Both the position numbers and the translations under genes were made by a program. The notes under the pieces are model-generated. The model did not search any database and was not told the DNA's origin. It saw nothing but the letters and a program-made list of their open reading frames with translations. A DNA stretch of 7,138 nucleotides from Bacilli bacterium (GTDB lineage Bacteria > Bacillota_I > Bacilli_A > RF39 > UBA660): contig JAAWDB010000086.1 in assembly GCA_022793555.1 (NCBI GenBank), positions 1-7,138 of the forward strand. Direction: 5' to 3'. The stretch's first letter is position 1. Every line of letters starts with the position of its first letter. Shown here piece after piece: positions 1 through 6,493 of the stretch.

Positions 1-684
1 CTTTGTACGATAATTTTTACGACTTATGAATCTGTTGATAGTCGAAAAAAAATAACGAAATTAATAAAAGATAATTTTACTTATCAAAAAATCATCACGC
101 CCAAAGGTTTGGAATTATATAACAAAGTGGCTTCACTATTAGTTGAAAAGAAGTATTTAGCTGAAAAAGATACCATTAATTACATTATAAATTCTTGCTT
201 AAACAATTATGATTTAATCTGTAACGAAATTGAAAAAATTGATTTATATTATGAAAAACCAACAAAAATAAAATTAGAAACGATTAAAAATATAATTTCT
301 CGAACCATTACAGATAACAATTTTAAATTTGTGGATGCTGTATTGAATAAAGATTTAAAAAAAGCAATTCAATATTTAGAAGATTTAATCACGTTAAAAA
401 TAGAACCTTTGTCCTTATTAAATCTTTTAGCTAGAGAATATCGAAATATGTTAATACTGAAAAATTTAGAAAAAGAACGGTATTTAAAAAAAGACTTTTT
501 ATCTCTTCTTCAACTACAAGATTGGCAATATGAAAAGACAAGTAAAAATGCTGCAAGTTACCATGAAGATGATTTAAAAGATTATTTGGTTAATTTAGAA
601 AAGTTAGATTATCAAATTAAATCGGGACAAATTGATAAATTAATCGGATTAAAAATGTTTTTGCTTGACTTATATGAATACTAA
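1..684 (+). CDS. holA: DNA polymerase III subunit delta, 3' part (5' end outside window)
   Basis: The frame is open from base 1 to the TAA at 682-684, giving 227 visible residues; the family is usually about 330-350 aa, so roughly the first third is missing. A TTG at 109 is not the start, because coding similarity continues upstream of it (a beta strand TIIFTTYES followed by DSRKKITKLIK, typical of the end of the first AAA+-like domain). The next part reads like the delta linker and middle domain, with a NEIEKIDLYY stretch (family: NElEKL.ly), then FKFVDAVLNKDLKKAIQYLEDL. The helical C-terminal collar domain follows, with LLNLLAREYRNML and, near the end, LDYQIKSGQIDKL (family: D..iKtG). Delta opens the beta sliding clamp within the cytoplasmic clamp-loader complex. 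The gene converges on rnhC. Identification rests on recognised family patterns and is fairly sure. Confidence 0.85.
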   Translation, partial: LCTIIFTTYESVDSRKKITKLIKDNFTYQKIITPKGLELYNKVASLLVEKKYLAEKDTINYIINSCLNNYDLICNEIEKIDLYYEKPTKIKLETIKNIISRTITDNNFKFVDAVLNKDLKKAIQYLEDLITLKIEPLSLLNLLAREYRNMLILKNLEKERYLKKDFLSLLQLQDWQYEKTSKNAASYHEDDLKDYLVNLEKLDYQIKSGQIDKLIGLKMFLLDLYEY

Positions 685-718
685 AAAAGAAAGTGCTGGA
701 TATTATGCGCTTTCTTTT
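685..718. terminator. Bidirectional rho-independent terminator between holA and rnhC
   Basis: A 12-bp stem (685-696 with 707-718, including one G-T pair) encloses a 10-base loop, TGGATATTAT. The arms begin with A-runs and end with T-runs, so the hairpin is followed by U-rich RNA in both directions. It begins right after the holA stop codon. Its last bases overlap the rnhC stop codon (717-719 on the minus strand). The convergent gene layout fits a shared terminator. Confidence 0.8.
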
Positions 719-1643
719 AAATTAATTCGTGAATTTTTTCGACATTTTTAAAATTTAATTTAGCAATTTCTCGTAGTTTTTCTTCTCCAAATTTCTTTAC
801 AATTGTAGCTCCAACTTGATCAACGATCTCATTCGCACCTTTTGGAATTTCTATTCCTAGACTCTTACTCATTTCATCCATTTTCATGAGAAAAATATAG
901 CGACAAATGCAACTAGCAGCAGCTACACTGGCACACTTACTTTCTGCTTTTGTAGTAAAAGTAATATCGGTTACTTTTTCAGTAGCAGCTTTGATATGCT
1001 CAAAATATTTTCTTGGGTAAACAAATTGATCGACCACAATTTTATCATAAGGATAATTTTTTTGTTTCATTTGATATAAAACTTTATTATGCAAGATGGC
1101 CTTAATTTGATTCATATTATAACCCTTTTCTTGCCAAAGATTATATTCTGTATTAGAAAGTGTAAAAGAAACATAAGGAATTTTTTTTATTAAATCTGGA
1201 ATAATTTTCTTGATTTTATCATCAGTCAGTTTCTTCGAATCTTTAACACCTAAATCCTCTAAAAAAGCAATATCACTTTTAGAAGCATAGGCAGCAGTGA
1301 CTACGATTGGACCAAAAAAATCTCCAGTACCAACTTCATCAGAACCGATCGTACTCATATAAAAATAACTGTCTTTATCTTCTTTTTTTTCCTTTTTTTC
1401 ATTACCAGATAAATCAATGATTCGCTGATTTAAATGGCGTTCCATATCAATCCATAAATTGGCATCAATATCGGCACTAACCCCTTGAAACATTACTTTA
1501 CCAGACTCATAAAGCGTAATAATTGTATCTGCTTCTTGAGCTTGAAAAACCGCATAGGGTGGCGTTTTCTCTCGAAGTTTATCTTGATAAAAAGCGATCA
1601 TTTTTTCTTTTACGTTGTCACTTACTTTAAAAACGATTGTCAT
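717..1643 (-). CDS. rnhC: Ribonuclease HIII
   Basis: This 308-aa cytoplasmic enzyme cleaves the RNA strand of RNA-DNA hybrids and supports replication and R-loop removal. Residues 1-80 form the N-terminal substrate-binding (TBP-like) domain typical of HIII and absent from HII. A Lys/Glu-rich linker at 80-91 joins it to the catalytic domain. The catalytic domain opens with GSDEVGTGDFFGP (D102, E103), continues with the LGVKDSKKLT segment at 131-140 and VVDQF (D205), and has TKAESKCASVAAAS at 231-244. D102, E103, D205 and probably E234 make the acidic DEDE active site described for RNase HIII. Length is normal for the family (about 300-313 aa). The ATG is preceded by GAGGTGA (minus strand of 1648-1654), four bases from the start. 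It is transcribed alone, divergently from cvpA. Domain content makes the call very secure. Confidence 0.96.
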   Translation of the reverse strand: MTIVFKVSDNVKEKMIAFYQDKLREKTPPYAVFQAQEADTIITLYESGKVMFQGVSADIDANLWIDMERHLNQRIIDLSGNEKKEKKEDKDSYFYMSTIGSDEVGTGDFFGPIVVTAAYASKSDIAFLEDLGVKDSKKLTDDKIKKIIPDLIKKIPYVSFTLSNTEYNLWQEKGYNMNQIKAILHNKVLYQMKQKNYPYDKIVVDQFVYPRKYFEHIKAATEKVTDITFTTKAESKCASVAAASCICRYIFLMKMDEMSKSLGIEIPKGANEIVDQVGATIVKKFGEEKLREIAKLNFKNVEKIHELI

Positions 1644-1660
1644 ATCTTCACCTCATAACT

Positions 1661-1688
1661 ATTGTATCATAATAATAAAGTCTCGAAA
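1661..1688 (-). promoter_or_regulatory. Probable rnhC promoter (extended -10)
   Basis: Read on the minus strand, TACAAT lies at 1666-1661 and is preceded by TG plus one base, giving an extended -10 (TGaTACAAT). Sixteen bases upstream is TTTCGA (1688-1683), a poor -35 of the kind tolerated with an extended -10. The predicted start of transcription is about 1654, which leaves a very short leader that begins at the ribosome-binding site. This was predicted by eye only. Confidence 0.5.
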
Positions 1689-1870
1689 AAACTATTTTGT
1701 TAGTTGACGAATCTTTTCCATTAAAAGCTGTTCCTAGTGATGTCTATTTAACCAGAAAATCATATTTTATCACCATTTAAAATAAGAATAAAAATATCTT
1801 ATTCAATTTGCGCATTTCTCTTTTTAAGAACGGAAATACTATAGCATACACCATCCATGTATGAAAAAGG

Positions 1871-1899
1871 TTTTCTTTTCCAAAATAGTATAATATAAT
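1871..1899 (+). promoter_or_regulatory. Probable cvpA-trxA promoter
   Basis: Two overlapping perfect TATAAT boxes lie at 1889-1894 and 1894-1899. For the second, a weak -35 (TTTTCT, 1871-1876) sits at 17-base spacing. A strong Shine-Dalgarno AGGAGGT (1911-1917) follows, five bases before the cvpA ATG. A small inverted repeat lies just upstream at 1845-1863. The rest of the divergent intergenic region (about 1690-1840) is A/T-rich; it holds only an A/T-only hairpin (1781-1787 with 1797-1803) and no gene that I can support. Confidence 0.55.
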
Positions 1900-1922
1900 G
1901 ATGTAAGGATAGGAGGTAATTT

Positions 1923-2654
1923 ATGTCATTTACTATTGTTGATGCCATTATCATATTATTTTTATTAATGGGAGCTTTAATTGGATTTAAAAGAGGAGTA
2001 ATTCAAAGTGCAACTATGTTTCTTGGAATTATTTTTGTAATAATCCTTGCTTATTATTTAAAAAATCCATTGTCCGAATTCATGTATACACATTTACCAT
2101 TTTTTGAATTTAGTGGAGCTTTAAAAGGAGTCACAGTATTAAATATTTTGATCTATGAAGCCATCGCCTTTTTAATTGTTTTCTTCCTCTTAGATGCCAT
2201 ATTACAAATAGCAATCAGGGCAACTGGACTTTTAGAGAAAATATTAAAGTTTACCATCATTTTAGGAATTCCATCAAAAATTGCTGGAGGAATCTTTGGA
2301 TTATTAGAACAATTTGTGTATGTTTTTGTCTTTTTGTTCTTATTTTCTAGATTAAGCTTTACAGCAACTTATATTGATGAATCTTATTTGGCTCCTAAGA
2401 TTTTAAATCATACGCCAGTATTATCAAGTATTATGGAACTATCATTTCAATCATTTGAAGAGATTTATGGTTTAAAAGAAAAGTATGAAAATTCTAGTGA
2501 TATGGATTCTTACAATAGAGAAGCTCTAGACATTTTATTAAAATATGAAGTCATAACGGTTGATTCAACCGAAAAATTAATTCAAAATGAAAAAATAAAG
2601 ATACCTGGTGTTGAAAGTATTCTTGCTAAGTATCGTGATAACGAAAGAGGGTAA
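1923..2654 (+). CDS. cvpA: CvpA family membrane protein with a long C-terminal tail
   Basis: This is a 243-aa integral membrane protein of the CvpA (colicin V production) family. Four hydrophobic segments are visible at about residues 4-22, 28-46, 70-98 and 117-143. The start VDAIIILFLLMGALIGFKRG matches the family opening (D.iii.ill...G..rG), and Gly-rich turns such as AGGIFGLLEQ (121-130) appear in the last segment. The biochemical role of the family is not settled; in Bacillus subtilis the homologue (YshB) sits between zapA and polX. That protein is about 177 aa, so this one carries an extra soluble tail of roughly 95 residues (146-243), charged and probably helical, with no motif I recognise. 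The start is fixed by a perfect AGGAGGT five bases upstream. The stop lies four bases before trxA, so the two are almost certainly co-transcribed. The family call is fairly sure; the function is unknown. Confidence 0.82.
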   Translation: MSFTIVDAIIILFLLMGALIGFKRGVIQSATMFLGIIFVIILAYYLKNPLSEFMYTHLPFFEFSGALKGVTVLNILIYEAIAFLIVFFLLDAILQIAIRATGLLEKILKFTIILGIPSKIAGGIFGLLEQFVYVFVFLFLFSRLSFTATYIDESYLAPKILNHTPVLSSIMELSFQSFEEIYGLKEKYENSSDMDSYNREALDILLKYEVITVDSTEKLIQNEKIKIPGVESILAKYRDNERG

Positions 2655-2658
2655 TAAA

Positions 2659-2955
2659 ATGATAAAACATTTAAAAGATGAAAAATTCGAAGATTTAGTA
2701 AAAGAGGGAACACATTTAGTTGATTTTTATGCAGAATGGTGTGGTCCTTGCAAAATGCTTGGCAGTGTTTTAGAGAATATGGAAGATGTCAGTATTATTA
2801 AAATAAATGTAGATGAACATCCTGAACTAGCTTCACAATATGGAGTTATGAGTATCCCTGTTTTAATGGTTTTTAAAAATGGGGTAGAAACGACAAAAAC
2901 GATGGGCTTTCAACCAGAAGAATCAATTAGAAAAATGCTTAGCGAAAACAAATAA
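2659..2955 (+). CDS. trxA: Thioredoxin
   Basis: This is a 98-aa cytoplasmic thiol-disulfide oxidoreductase with the classic fold. The active site is AEWCGPCKM (C28 and C31, with W27). The central strand IIKINVDEHPELASQYGV follows at 47-63. The cis-proline loop MSIPV (P67) and the strand LMVFKNG come next, and the protein ends with the usual C-terminal helix. Length is slightly short of the typical 103-110 aa, with no missing element. The chosen start is the ATG at 2659, preceded by GAGGG at 2647-2651. A GTG 17 codons earlier in the same frame would add residues foreign to the family and overlap cvpA, so it is rejected. It follows cvpA by four bases and is the last gene before a terminator. 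Thioredoxin would be kept reduced by thioredoxin reductase, which is not in this window. The position close to uvrC matches Bacillus subtilis gene order. Confidence 0.96.
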   Translation: MIKHLKDEKFEDLVKEGTHLVDFYAEWCGPCKMLGSVLENMEDVSIIKINVDEHPELASQYGVMSIPVLMVFKNGVETTKTMGFQPEESIRKMLSENK

Positions 2956-2978
2956 AAGTATATTTTAAGTAAATAGTG

Positions 2979-3010
2979 AAAAGTGATAGATAAGAAATAT
3001 CACTTTTTTT
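2979..3010 (+). terminator. Rho-independent terminator after trxA
   Basis: A perfect 10-bp stem (2979-2988, AAAAGTGATA, with 2998-3007) encloses a nine-base loop, GATAAGAAA, and runs into seven T's (3004-3010). It ends the cvpA-trxA unit. On the minus strand the same hairpin is followed by only four T's, so it may also serve, less well, as the terminator of the converging yigZ-like gene. Confidence 0.78.
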
Positions 3011-3049
3011 CATAAAACAGAATATCCTATGGATGTAAATAAATACTTT

Positions 3050-3397
3050 TTAGTTAATTACTTTTTTGGCAGCTTCGGAATAGCTTCGAATAAGACCCCC
3101 AGCTCCCAATTTAATTCCGCCATAATAACGAACTACAAATAATACATGATTACGATAATTGGAAGTTTCTAAGATTCGATAAATTGGCGTACCAGCAGTA
3201 TTAGCAGGTTCTTTATCGTCACTTTTTCCAGCGGTATTTTGAAAAAAATAGGCATAGGGGATATGACGTGCTTTTTTATGTTCTTTTTTTAATTCATCAA
3301 AGATTTTTTTTACTTCTTCTTTCGAATCTATTTCGTAAAGAAAGGCACAAAACTTAGAGCGTTTTATCTCATAAGTTGCTGTTTTTAAAAGTTTCAT
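3050..3397 (-). CDS. YigZ/IMPACT-family protein, N-terminal domain only
   Basis: This is a 115-aa protein matching the N-terminal domain of the YigZ / UPF0029 (IMPACT) family. Recognisable blocks are IKRSKFCAFL (11-20; family vKkSrFia.l), AYFF, KSDDKEPANTAGTPI (58-72; family sDDGEPsGTAG.Pi) and VVRYYGGIKLGAGGLIRSYS (88-107; family VtRYFGGikLGaGGLvRAYs). Bacterial YigZ proteins are about 200-215 aa and carry a second, ferredoxin-like domain (DUF1949). Here the protein stops about eight residues after the signature block. No continuation of that domain appears in the next 94 bases in any minus frame, so this is a single-domain version, either truncated or a clade-specific short form. The start is supported by AGGTGA (minus strand of 3402-3407), four bases before ATG. 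Molecular function is not established; homologues are linked to translation regulation (eukaryotic IMPACT). It is divergent from uvrC. Confidence 0.85.
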   Translation of the reverse strand: MKLLKTATYEIKRSKFCAFLYEIDSKEEVKKIFDELKKEHKKARHIPYAYFFQNTAGKSDDKEPANTAGTPIYRILETSNYRNHVLFVVRYYGGIKLGAGGLIRSYSEAAKKVIN

Positions 3398-3414
3398 TTT
3401 CTCACCTAATATTA

Positions 3415-3443
3415 ATTATAGCAAAAAATAAATTTTATCGAAA
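3415..3443 (-). promoter_or_regulatory. Probable promoter of the yigZ-like gene
   Basis: On the minus strand a perfect TATAAT lies at 3420-3415, with TTTCGA (3443-3438) 17 bases upstream as a weak -35. The ATG lies 18 bases beyond the -10, so the leader is short and contains just the Shine-Dalgarno. The -35-like hexamer is the same as the one in front of rnhC. Confidence 0.5.
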
Positions 3444-3456
3444 AGAAATTGAAAAA

Positions 3457-3486
3457 TTGCGTAAAAGAAAATATTTATTGTATACT
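3457..3486 (+). promoter_or_regulatory. Probable uvrC promoter
   Basis: TATACT at 3481-3486 is a good -10. TTGCGT at 3457-3462 is a moderate -35 at 18-base spacing. The Shine-Dalgarno AAAGGTG (3491-3497) follows directly, so the leader is short. The promoter is back-to-back with that of the yigZ-like gene within 106 bases. Confidence 0.45.
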
Positions 3487-3503
3487 AAAAAAAGGTGATA
3501 TTC

Positions 3504-5294
3504 ATGTTCAAAGAAAAACTTTCATTAGTTCCTCATTTACCGGGGTCTTATCAAATGAAAAATAAAGATGGAATAATTATCTATGTAGGAAAAGCGAAAG
3601 ACTTACATCGCCGTGTATCCTCTTATTTTAACCGTACACACACTGGTAAGACAGCCAAAATGGTAAGCGAGATTGCTGATTTTTCTTACATTGTGGCTGG
3701 AAGTGAAACGGAAGCTTTTATTATAGAAATCAATTTAATTAAACAATACGATCCAAAATACAACATTTTATTAAAAGATGATAAAAGTTATCCCTACATT
3801 GAATATATTGCCAAACCTTATCCCAAATTAAAAGTATCCCGATATTTAAATATTAAAAAGAAAGACAACAAAAAACTATTTGGACCTTACCCGAATGCTT
3901 ACGCAGCGAGAAAGATTGTCAATCTATTAAATCGTTTATATCCTTTAAAAAAATGCGATGGCAATCCCAAAAAAGTCTGCTTGTATTATCACATTGGTGA
4001 GTGCCTTGGTTACTGTGAAAAAAAGATTGAAGAAGAAAAGAAAATCCAAATGGAAAAAGATATTCTAAGTTTTCTAAATGGCAATGATAAAATTTTAACC
4101 GATAAAATGAAAGAAAAAATTAATACTTATAGTGAAAACTTAAATTACGAGATGGCTCTAGAGTTGAAAAAAGAACTGGATTACATTAACATTGTTTTAG
4201 ACAAGCAAAAAGTAGAATTACATGATTTAATCAATCGCGATTTAATTGGATATTATTTTGACAAAGGTTATATTAGTATTCAAATCTTTTTTTTAAGAAA
4301 TGGTAAACTAGTCGGTGGCCATACTGATATTTTTCCAGTGATCAGTGAACCAAAAGATGAAATTGAAACCTATATTTTAAACTTTTATTCTCGTCATGAA
4401 ATTCCCAAAGAAATTTTAATGACCGAAGATTTAAATCATGAAGTAATTGGTAGCATTTTAAATACAAAAGCTCTATATCCAACACGTGGCCCAAAAAAGA
4501 AATTATTAGAAATGGCACTTTTAAACGCAAAAATCAATTTAGAAAATGAATTAGAACTAACTTTAAAAGATGAATATAAAACTGAACAAGCCAACGAAAA
4601 ATTAAAAGAGATTTTAAACTTGCCAATACTAGATCGTATCGATTTATTTGATAATTCCAATCTTTTTGGGGACTTTTCCGTAAGTGGAATGGTTGTTTTC
4701 AAAAATGGCCGACCCGCCAAAAATGAATATCGAAAATATAAAATAAGTATTGATAAAAATGACGATTTTAATACGATGAAAGAAGTTATTTATCGAAGAT
4801 ATTATAGAGCTTTACTAGAAAAATCAGAAATGCCCAATTTAATTATTGTGGATGGAGGAATCAATCAAATTAATGCTTGTAAAAGTGTATTAGAAGACTT
4901 AAATCTCAAAATAAAAGTATGTGGATTAAGAAAAAATGATAAACACCGAACCAACGACTTATTAGATGGTACAACCTATGAAGAAATCCCAATTGAAAAA
5001 GATAGCAATGTTTTTCATTACCTAACAAGAATGCAAGATGAAGTTCACCGCTATACCATTAGCTATCATCGAAACATTAGAAGTAAGGGAAGTATAAGCA
5101 GTGTCCTAGATAATATTGAAGGCATTGGTGATAAAAGAAAAAAAGAGCTAATCAAAAAATTTGGTAGTGTAAGCAAAATGGAAGAAGCATCCTTAAGTGA
5201 TCTTTCTAAAGTCCTTCCCTTAGAGATTGCAACCAATTTAAAAAAGTATTTAATGGCTCGTAAAGAATCATTAAATCAAAAAGAAGAAAAATAG
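3504..5294 (+). CDS. uvrC: UvrABC excinuclease subunit C
   Basis: This 596-aa nucleotide-excision-repair nuclease makes the 3' and 5' incisions around a lesion in the UvrB-DNA complex. The GIY-YIG nuclease domain covers about 11-95 (GSYQMKNKDG, then IIYVGKAKDLHRRV). Four cysteines at 151, 159, 167 and 171 (ECLGYC region) match the iron-sulfur cysteines of UvrC. The UVR helical motif that binds UvrB lies near 201-236. The RNase H-like 5' nuclease spans about 375-525, with D383 in LFDNSN, D450 in IIVDGG and H515 in DEVHRY as the catalytic triad. A tandem helix-hairpin-helix DNA-binding region (IEGIGDKRKKELIKKFGS) ends the protein at 533-585. Length is normal (Bacillus subtilis 598). The start is the ATG at 3504; a GTG nine bases earlier lies inside the Shine-Dalgarno AAAGGTG and is not used. 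All key residues are present. Confidence 0.97.
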   Translation: MFKEKLSLVPHLPGSYQMKNKDGIIIYVGKAKDLHRRVSSYFNRTHTGKTAKMVSEIADFSYIVAGSETEAFIIEINLIKQYDPKYNILLKDDKSYPYIEYIAKPYPKLKVSRYLNIKKKDNKKLFGPYPNAYAARKIVNLLNRLYPLKKCDGNPKKVCLYYHIGECLGYCEKKIEEEKKIQMEKDILSFLNGNDKILTDKMKEKINTYSENLNYEMALELKKELDYINIVLDKQKVELHDLINRDLIGYYFDKGYISIQIFFLRNGKLVGGHTDIFPVISEPKDEIETYILNFYSRHEIPKEILMTEDLNHEVIGSILNTKALYPTRGPKKKLLEMALLNAKINLENELELTLKDEYKTEQANEKLKEILNLPILDRIDLFDNSNLFGDFSVSGMVVFKNGRPAKNEYRKYKISIDKNDDFNTMKEVIYRRYYRALLEKSEMPNLIIVDGGINQINACKSVLEDLNLKIKVCGLRKNDKHRTNDLLDGTTYEEIPIEKDSNVFHYLTRMQDEVHRYTISYHRNIRSKGSISSVLDNIEGIGDKRKKELIKKFGSVSKMEEASLSDLSKVLPLEIATNLKKYLMARKESLNQKEEK

Positions 5295-5347
5295 GAATCA
5301 TCTAGATAATCAATCACTTTCATAGTATAATAAGACAAGGTGAAAGA

Positions 5348-6493
5348 ATGAAAAGATACATCACATTAAAAAAAGATTTTAATATTAAACTTCAAAGCAG
5401 CATTACTAAGCATTTAACTCCACAATATATTTATCTTCCCATTCCTCAAAACGATGAAATCCACTCAAACGTCCTAATAAAAAAAGAAGAAAAAATTAGT
5501 AATCGTTTAATTTCTCCCATTTCAGGAAAAATTATTGGCATGAAATATTGCTTAACTCCAGATGGATCTGTACAAAAATGTCTTGTGATTCTAAACGATT
5601 ATAAAGAAACTATGATAGAACGCCGTGCTATTCGTAAAAAAATGACAAAAATTTCTTACGAGCAAATGTTAATAGAATTAAAAGAGTATCATTATGATGA
5701 TTTAATAACCAAGTTACAATCCAAAAAAGCAGCCAAGCTTTTAATTTGCAATGGAATGGAAGATGAACCTTACGTAGCAAATGAAATTTTTATCGGTAAA
5801 GAAAATACGAATATGATATTAGAAACTATTGATGCCATAAAAGAAATAATGAATTTTGAACAAGCCAAAATTATTATAAAAAATAATGACCGTGAAGGAA
5901 TAGAAAGTTATAGCAATTTTTTAGGCACATACTCAAATATAGAACTACAATATGTCCCAGATTATTACCTCATAGCAGAAAATGAGTTTTTAAAAGAATA
6001 TTTAAATATAAATGACTCTTGTCTAATATTAAAACCAAGTGAACTCTATACCATTTATAATGTCTTAAAACGTCGGCATTATGTTACTCAAACCATTTTT
6101 ACTATAAGTGGAGATGCCGTAAAAAATCCCCAAATTATTGAGGCCAAAATTGGGAGTTCAGTTAAAGAAATTTTACATGAGCATATCAATATATTAACCA
6201 AAGAACATTTAATTTATATTAATGGTTTAATGAAAGGAATTACCTTAGAAATTGAAAATTTAATTGTAACTCCTAATTTAAAATCAATTCTTATTATGAA
6301 TCCGCCAAAATTACAAGAAAAAAGCTGTATAAATTGTGGTAAATGTTATCAAATTTGTCCTAAAAGTTGTAATCCAAGAATTTATTTAAAAAAACACCAA
6401 AAAGAAGACATAAAAGATTGTATTGATTGTGGGTTATGTTCATATATTTGTCCATCTCAAATTAATTTAAGAAAGATAATTAAAGGTGATTGA
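5348..6493 (+). CDS. Divergent RnfC-like electron transport subunit (two 4Fe-4S clusters)
   Basis: This 381-aa protein resembles RnfC, the peripheral NADH-side subunit of the ion-pumping Rnf (ferredoxin:NAD) complex. The N-terminal part has a YLPIPQ segment (29-34; family vPL.QhiG) and a barrel-like ISPISGKIIG (55-64). The Rossmann-like part has LLICNGMEDEPYVANE (131-146; family linGaECEPY...d) and, later, FTISGDAVKNPQIIEAKIGS (251-270; family vTvtGdavknPgn...iGt). The C-terminus has two ferredoxin motifs: C327, C330, C333, C337 and C358, C361, C364, C368. Oddities: the family's Tyr-Pro-x-Gly-Gly-Glu loop aligns to YYLIAE (206-211), without the glycines, and the length is at the short end (usual about 430-450). 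The start is ATG after AAGGTG (5337-5342). A TATAAT at 5326-5331 has no clear -35, and there is no terminator after uvrC 53 bases upstream, so transcription may be shared with it. The family is fairly sure; its activity is uncertain. Confidence 0.78.
   Translation: MKRYITLKKDFNIKLQSSITKHLTPQYIYLPIPQNDEIHSNVLIKKEEKISNRLISPISGKIIGMKYCLTPDGSVQKCLVILNDYKETMIERRAIRKKMTKISYEQMLIELKEYHYDDLITKLQSKKAAKLLICNGMEDEPYVANEIFIGKENTNMILETIDAIKEIMNFEQAKIIIKNNDREGIESYSNFLGTYSNIELQYVPDYYLIAENEFLKEYLNINDSCLILKPSELYTIYNVLKRRHYVTQTIFTISGDAVKNPQIIEAKIGSSVKEILHEHINILTKEHLIYINGLMKGITLEIENLIVTPNLKSILIMNPPKLQEKSCINCGKCYQICPKSCNPRIYLKKHQKEDIKDCIDCGLCSYICPSQINLRKIIKGD

Noticed and set aside
1679..1780. A stop-free stretch of about 33 codons on the plus strand between rnhC and cvpA, considered as a small gene or a zapA remnant.
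   Set aside because: It has no ATG and no Shine-Dalgarno, and the translation shows no ZapA pattern. Short open stretches like this are expected by chance.
1781..1803. Hairpin of A/T pairs (seven-base arms AATAAGA and TCTTATT) in the rnhC-cvpA gap, considered as a terminator or riboswitch element.
   Set aside because: Its arms hold just one G-C pair, it is not placed at a gene end, and no riboswitch core or leader-peptide pattern surrounds it.
4647..4664. UvrC reads DNSN rather than DNSH at residues 383-386, considered as a catalytic-site change.
   Set aside because: As I recall, Bacillota UvrC proteins commonly have Asn here, and the catalytic Asp383, Asp450 and His515 are all present.
4342..4720. 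Two overlapping minus-strand open frames inside uvrC.
   Set aside because: Both lie wholly within the well-supported uvrC coding frame, show no family pattern, and one lies partly over the other.
5300..5315. Imperfect palindrome around TCTAGA after uvrC, considered as a terminator.
   Set aside because: The stem is short and A/T-rich and has no T-run after it, so read-through into the RnfC-like gene is more likely.
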